From an uncultured Pelagibacteraceae bacterium (GTDB lineage: Bacteria; Pseudomonadota; Alphaproteobacteria; Pelagibacterales; Pelagibacteraceae), in contig CACGEC010000003.1 in NCBI GenBank assembly GCA_902572005.1, positions 1-57,183 of the forward strand: a DNA stretch of 57,183 nt, written 5' to 3'. The position numbers and the translations under genes are program-made. The notes below the pieces were generated by a model that saw only the letters and a list, made by a program, of their open reading frames with translations, did no database searches and was not told the origin of the DNA. Positions 54,146-57,183 of this stretch are shown in pieces (position 1 is the first letter of the stretch; every line of letters starts with the position of its first letter).

Positions 54146-54782
54146 TTAAATCTCTATTAAGTCTTTTTTGAGCTTCTAAAGCAATATCTTGATTCGCATT
54201 TTTAGTGTTCAAAATTTTTTCATAAAATTCTTTTGATTTTTTCTTTTCATCTTTTGAATAGAAATACTCTGCCATCAAGTATAAACAATGAGATTTCCAA
54301 ATACTATCCGAGTTAATGACAGGATTTAAAATATCAAGTAATTCGCTTTCGTTTGAAAAATTTGCATTATAAAGAGCTTTTTTATAAATAATGAGATTTC
54401 TTATTTCATTCTCTAATGTAGTTTTATTTATCAAAATATCAAATAATTGGTTCACATCATTTTGTTTTTTAATTAAATTATTATCAATTAAAAAATAAAG
54501 TGCTAAAGGGGAATAGGTGCTATCCTTATCTTCAATTATCTCTTGAAGCTCTTTTACAATTATAGATTTGTTTCCACTTTCATATTCAATTATTGCATTG
54601 TTGAATTTATCAGAAATAAATTTTTTATTATTATCTTTATATATTTGAAAAGAGTAAAAGCTAAATATAGCAATCACAATCAATGCTAAACTTAATAACA
54701 ATAATTTTTTATTTGTAATAAAAAAATTTTTTATTTTTTCATTTCTTGTCTTTTCATTAATAATTGAAATTTCTTCATCCAT
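54138..54782 (-). CDS. YfgM-like membrane-anchored TPR protein
   Basis: A 214-residue protein with a short cytoplasmic tail, one membrane helix (about residues 29-47, LLLLSLALIVIAIFSFYSF) and a periplasmic helical domain with TPR-like repeats (AYYN-type; KSHCLYLMAEYFYSKDEKKKSKEFYEKIL is one). YfgM in E. coli works with the secretion machinery and with BamB neighbours. The position directly upstream of a propeller lipoprotein supports this. The two genes overlap by eight bases. Confidence 0.7.
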   Translation of the reverse strand: MDEEISIINEKTRNEKIKNFFITNKKLLLLSLALIVIAIFSFYSFQIYKDNNKKFISDKFNNAIIEYESGNKSIIVKELQEIIEDKDSTYSPLALYFLIDNNLIKKQNDVNQLFDILINKTTLENEIRNLIIYKKALYNANFSNESELLDILNPVINSDSIWKSHCLYLMAEYFYSKDEKKKSKEFYEKILNTKNANQDIALEAQKRLNRDLSE

Positions 54783-54784
54783 AA

Positions 54785-57183
54785 TTAAATCATATTTCTT
54801 AAAACATATTGGAGAATTCCTCCATTTTTATAATATTCTAATTCATTTTTAGTATCTATCCTACACAATGTTTCAATCTTTTTTATTTCACCTGAAGAAT
54901 ATTTTATTTCCAATGTAACCTTATCAGAAGGGTTAATTCCCTTTTCAATCTCATTTATACTAATTAATTCTGAACCTATTAAATTTAAATTTGATCGATT
55001 GATATTATTCATAAATTGTAAAGGTAAAATTCCCATACCAATTAAGTTTGATCTATGTATTCTTTCAAAGCTCTCAGCTATGACTGCTTTTACACCTAAC
55101 AATTTTGTACCTTTTGCCGCCCAATCACGTGATGATCCAGTGCCATATTCTTTACCACCAATCACAACAAGATCAGTACCTCTTTTTTTGTATTCTACAA
55201 CTGCATCATATATTGGCATAACTTTTCCTTCAGGATATAATTTTGTAAAACCACCTTCTGTTCCAGGTGCCATTTCATTTCTTATTCTTATATTTGCAAA
55301 TGTACCTCGCATCATTACCTCATGGTTTCCTCTTCTTGAGCCATATGAATTATAATCTTTAGGTAATATTTGATGTTTCATGAAGTATTCACCAGTCGGA
55401 CTTTCTTTTTGAATATTGCCTGCAGGTGAAATATGGTCTGTTGTCACCATATCTCCTAAAATTAATAATGGTCTTGCATCTTTAATTTCCTTAAATCCCT
55501 CTGGTTTATCTGGTAAATTATCAAAAAAAGGTGGTTTTTTTACATAAGTAGAACTTTCTTCCCAATTATAGATACTACTTTTATCAGTTTTAATTTGTTG
55601 CCACTGCTTAGGTCCTTCCGAAACATTTGAATATCTTTTTACAAACATATCAGCATTTAAAGCTAACTTTAAAGTGTCTTCAATTTCTTTATTTGTTGGC
55701 CAAATATCCTTCATAAAAACTTTTTTTCCATTTTTATCATTTCCAAATGAGTCTTTATATAAATCAAATTCCATATGCCCCGCTAAAGCGTAAGCTACAA
55801 CTAAAGGAGGAGAAGCTAAATAATTTGCTTTAATGTGTGGAGAAATTCTACCTTCAAAATTTCTATTGCCAGATAATACAGATACAGCATAAATATTTTC
55901 TTTTTGGATAGCATCAACAATATTATCTGCTAAAGGACCAGAGTTCCCTATACATGTAGTACAACCATAACCAACCAAATTAAATCCAAGTTTATCTAAA
56001 TATGTATTTAGCCCTGCTTTTTCCAAGTAATCTGTAACGACTTGTGAGCCAGGTGCTAACGAGGTTTTGACCCAAGGTTTTACCTCTAAACCCAATTCTA
56101 CAGCTTTTTTAGCTAATAACCCCGCTCCTATAAGCACATTTGGATTAGATGTATTTGTGCATGAAGTAATTGCTGCAATTAAAATTGAGCCGTCTTTTAT
56201 CTCATAATCTGAATTTTCAACTTTTGAAATTGAAAAGTTTTTCTTTTTTGTTATTTCTTCAAAGCTTTTTTTAAAACTCTTTGAAGCATCTGATAGTAAA
56301 ACTTTATCCTGGGGTCTTTTTGGTCCAGAAATAGTTGGAACAATTGTAGACATATCTAAAGTTAATTTATCAGAAAATTCAATATCATTACTTGCCCATA
56401 AGCCTTGCATTTTTGCATATTTTTCAACAATGTTTACAATTGACTGATCTCTACCAGAAAACTTAAGATACTTTAGTGTTTCATCATCTACAGGAAAAAA
56501 ACCACAAGTTGCACCATATTCTGGAGCCATGTTTGCAATTGTCGCTCGGTCAGCTAGTGTTAAATTTTTTAAACCTTCTCCGTAAAATTCAACAAATTTT
56601 CCAACGACTCCTTTGTCTCTTAACATTTTTACAACTGTTAAAACTAAATCTGTAGCAGTAGTTCCTTCTGGCATCTTATTTTTTACTTCAAAACCAACGA
56701 CTTCAGGAATTAACATTGAAATGGGTTGGCCTAACATACCAGCTTCAGCTTCGATTCCTCCAACACCCCATCCTAAGACAGATAGTCCATTTACCATAGT
56801 TGTGTGACTATCAGTTCCAACTAATGTATCTGGAAAAAGATATTCCTCATTATTAAATTTTTCTTTCCAAACTACTTTAGATAAATATTCCAAATTAACT
56901 TGATGACAAATTCCAGTTCCAGGTGGAACAATTCTAAAATTGTTAAATGCTTGCTGGCCCCATTTTAAGAAAGAATATCTTTCACCATTTCTATTAAATT
57001 CTATTTCAACATTCTTATCAAATGAGTCTGGATTAGCAGATTGATCTACTTGTACTGAATGATCTATTACTAAATCTACCGCTGACAGAGGATTAATTGT
57101 ATTTGGATCTTTGTTTTTTTCTTTAACAGCTTCACGCATTGCTGCTAAATCAGCTACAGCTGGAATTCCAGTATAGTCCTGTA
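54785..57183 (-). CDS. acnA: Aconitate hydratase, missing its N-terminus (right edge)
   Basis: An aconitase A-type gene that starts outside the window. The frame is open through the right edge (QDYTGIPAVADLAAMREA is readable), so the real start lies beyond 57183 and about 800 of roughly 890 residues are present. Iron-sulfur cysteines are in SCTNTSNPN and GYGCTTCIGNSGPL, and VDLVIDHSVQVD, GTDSHTTMVNGL and AAITSCTNT are family motifs; GSSRDWAAKGTKLLG belongs to the swivelling domain. It isomerises citrate to isocitrate in the TCA cycle. It heads the minus-strand group with yfgM-like and later genes. Confidence 0.96.
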   Translation of the reverse strand, partial: QDYTGIPAVADLAAMREAVKEKNKDPNTINPLSAVDLVIDHSVQVDQSANPDSFDKNVEIEFNRNGERYSFLKWGQQAFNNFRIVPPGTGICHQVNLEYLSKVVWKEKFNNEEYLFPDTLVGTDSHTTMVNGLSVLGWGVGGIEAEAGMLGQPISMLIPEVVGFEVKNKMPEGTTATDLVLTVVKMLRDKGVVGKFVEFYGEGLKNLTLADRATIANMAPEYGATCGFFPVDDETLKYLKFSGRDQSIVNIVEKYAKMQGLWASNDIEFSDKLTLDMSTIVPTISGPKRPQDKVLLSDASKSFKKSFEEITKKKNFSISKVENSDYEIKDGSILIAAITSCTNTSNPNVLIGAGLLAKKAVELGLEVKPWVKTSLAPGSQVVTDYLEKAGLNTYLDKLGFNLVGYGCTTCIGNSGPLADNIVDAIQKENIYAVSVLSGNRNFEGRISPHIKANYLASPPLVVAYALAGHMEFDLYKDSFGNDKNGKKVFMKDIWPTNKEIEDTLKLALNADMFVKRYSNVSEGPKQWQQIKTDKSSIYNWEESSTYVKKPPFFDNLPDKPEGFKEIKDARPLLILGDMVTTDHISPAGNIQKESPTGEYFMKHQILPKDYNSYGSRRGNHEVMMRGTFANIRIRNEMAPGTEGGFTKLYPEGKVMPIYDAVVEYKKRGTDLVVIGGKEYGTGSSRDWAAKGTKLLGVKAVIAESFERIHRSNLIGMGILPLQFMNNINRSNLNLIGSELISINEIEKGINPSDKVTLEIKYSSGEIKKIETLCRIDTKNELEYYKNGGILQYVLRNMI

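Noticed and set aside
1..57183. tRNA, rRNA, CRISPR arrays, insertion sequences, phage genes, riboswitches
   Set aside because: I saw no tandem spacer repeats, transposase or integrase motifs, or cloverleaf-like sequence in any intergenic gap. The gaps are all under about 135 bases. Glycine and SAM riboswitch signatures known in SAR11 were not recognised in front of any gene here.

Overview
The window is very AT-rich and densely packed. There are many 1-8 base gene overlaps, no intergenic gap longer than about 130 bases, and no rRNA, tRNA, CRISPR or transposon that I can see. Gene content and protein sequences point to the SAR11 clade (Pelagibacterales, marine Alphaproteobacteria). Markers are the small cupin DMSP lyase DddK, the bacterial FMO-type trimethylamine monooxygenase Tmm, the TMAO demethylase Tdm, a soxBDAG-type sarcosine oxidase and formate-THF ligase. 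The assignment rests on recognition, not on a database search.

Layout. 1-3846 (minus): a tightly coupled operon running from a Rieske oxygenase through a CysC-like kinase, a nucleotidyltransferase, an ECHDC3-like crotonase, a small membrane protein and a CoA-binding protein to a family 2 glycosyltransferase cut by the window edge. 3880-6004 (plus): a MetF-like reductase and a DmdA/GcvT-type THF-dependent methyltransferase. 6046-10083: two membrane proteins, then on the minus strand an M19 dipeptidase, a 551-residue orphan, a DUF3726 protein and a newly found 53-residue CxxC protein. 10186-15456: purEK, acetyltransferase, cold-shock protein, cupin, racemase, lipoprotein, drug/metabolite exporter. 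15461-22375: soxBDAG (minus) and fhs (plus). 22372-23334: gpsA.

23413-49340 is a methylated-amine and one-carbon island. It holds tmm with dddK directly behind it, tmoV/tmoW/tmoX for TMAO uptake (three unrelated genes lie between tmoW and tmoX), tdm and a MarR-like regulator. A serine-cycle module follows (mcl-mtkA-mtkB-ppc), then a DAO-family flavoprotein, a glutamine-synthetase paralog, mgsABC (N-methylglutamate synthase), an Amt transporter, two tiny membrane proteins and gmaS, which is split by a one-base frameshift in a run of six A. 49345-57183: diaminopropionate ammonia-lyase, an orphan, YjbQ, ZapE, a cupin-like protein, a PQQ-propeller lipoprotein, a YfgM-like protein and aconitase (truncated at the right edge).

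How the genes work together (inference from families): Tmm makes TMAO from TMA, and TmoXWV imports TMAO. Tdm splits TMAO to dimethylamine and formaldehyde, or passes the carbon to THF. Methylamine is captured by GmaS, MgsABC and an N-methylglutamate-oxidising flavoprotein. Sarcosine oxidase and Fhs move methyl carbon through THF, and Mcl/MtkAB/Ppc are the C4/C2 arm of the serine cycle. No DmmABCD dimethylamine monooxygenase is visible, so the DMA to MMA step is unexplained here. Most interesting observations: the tmm-dddK pair (possible DMSP to DMS to DMSO coupling), a perfect 9+3+9 palindrome over the tmoX promoter beside a MarR-like gene, the broken gmaS, and the undescribed Rieske/kinase/nucleotidyltransferase operon.
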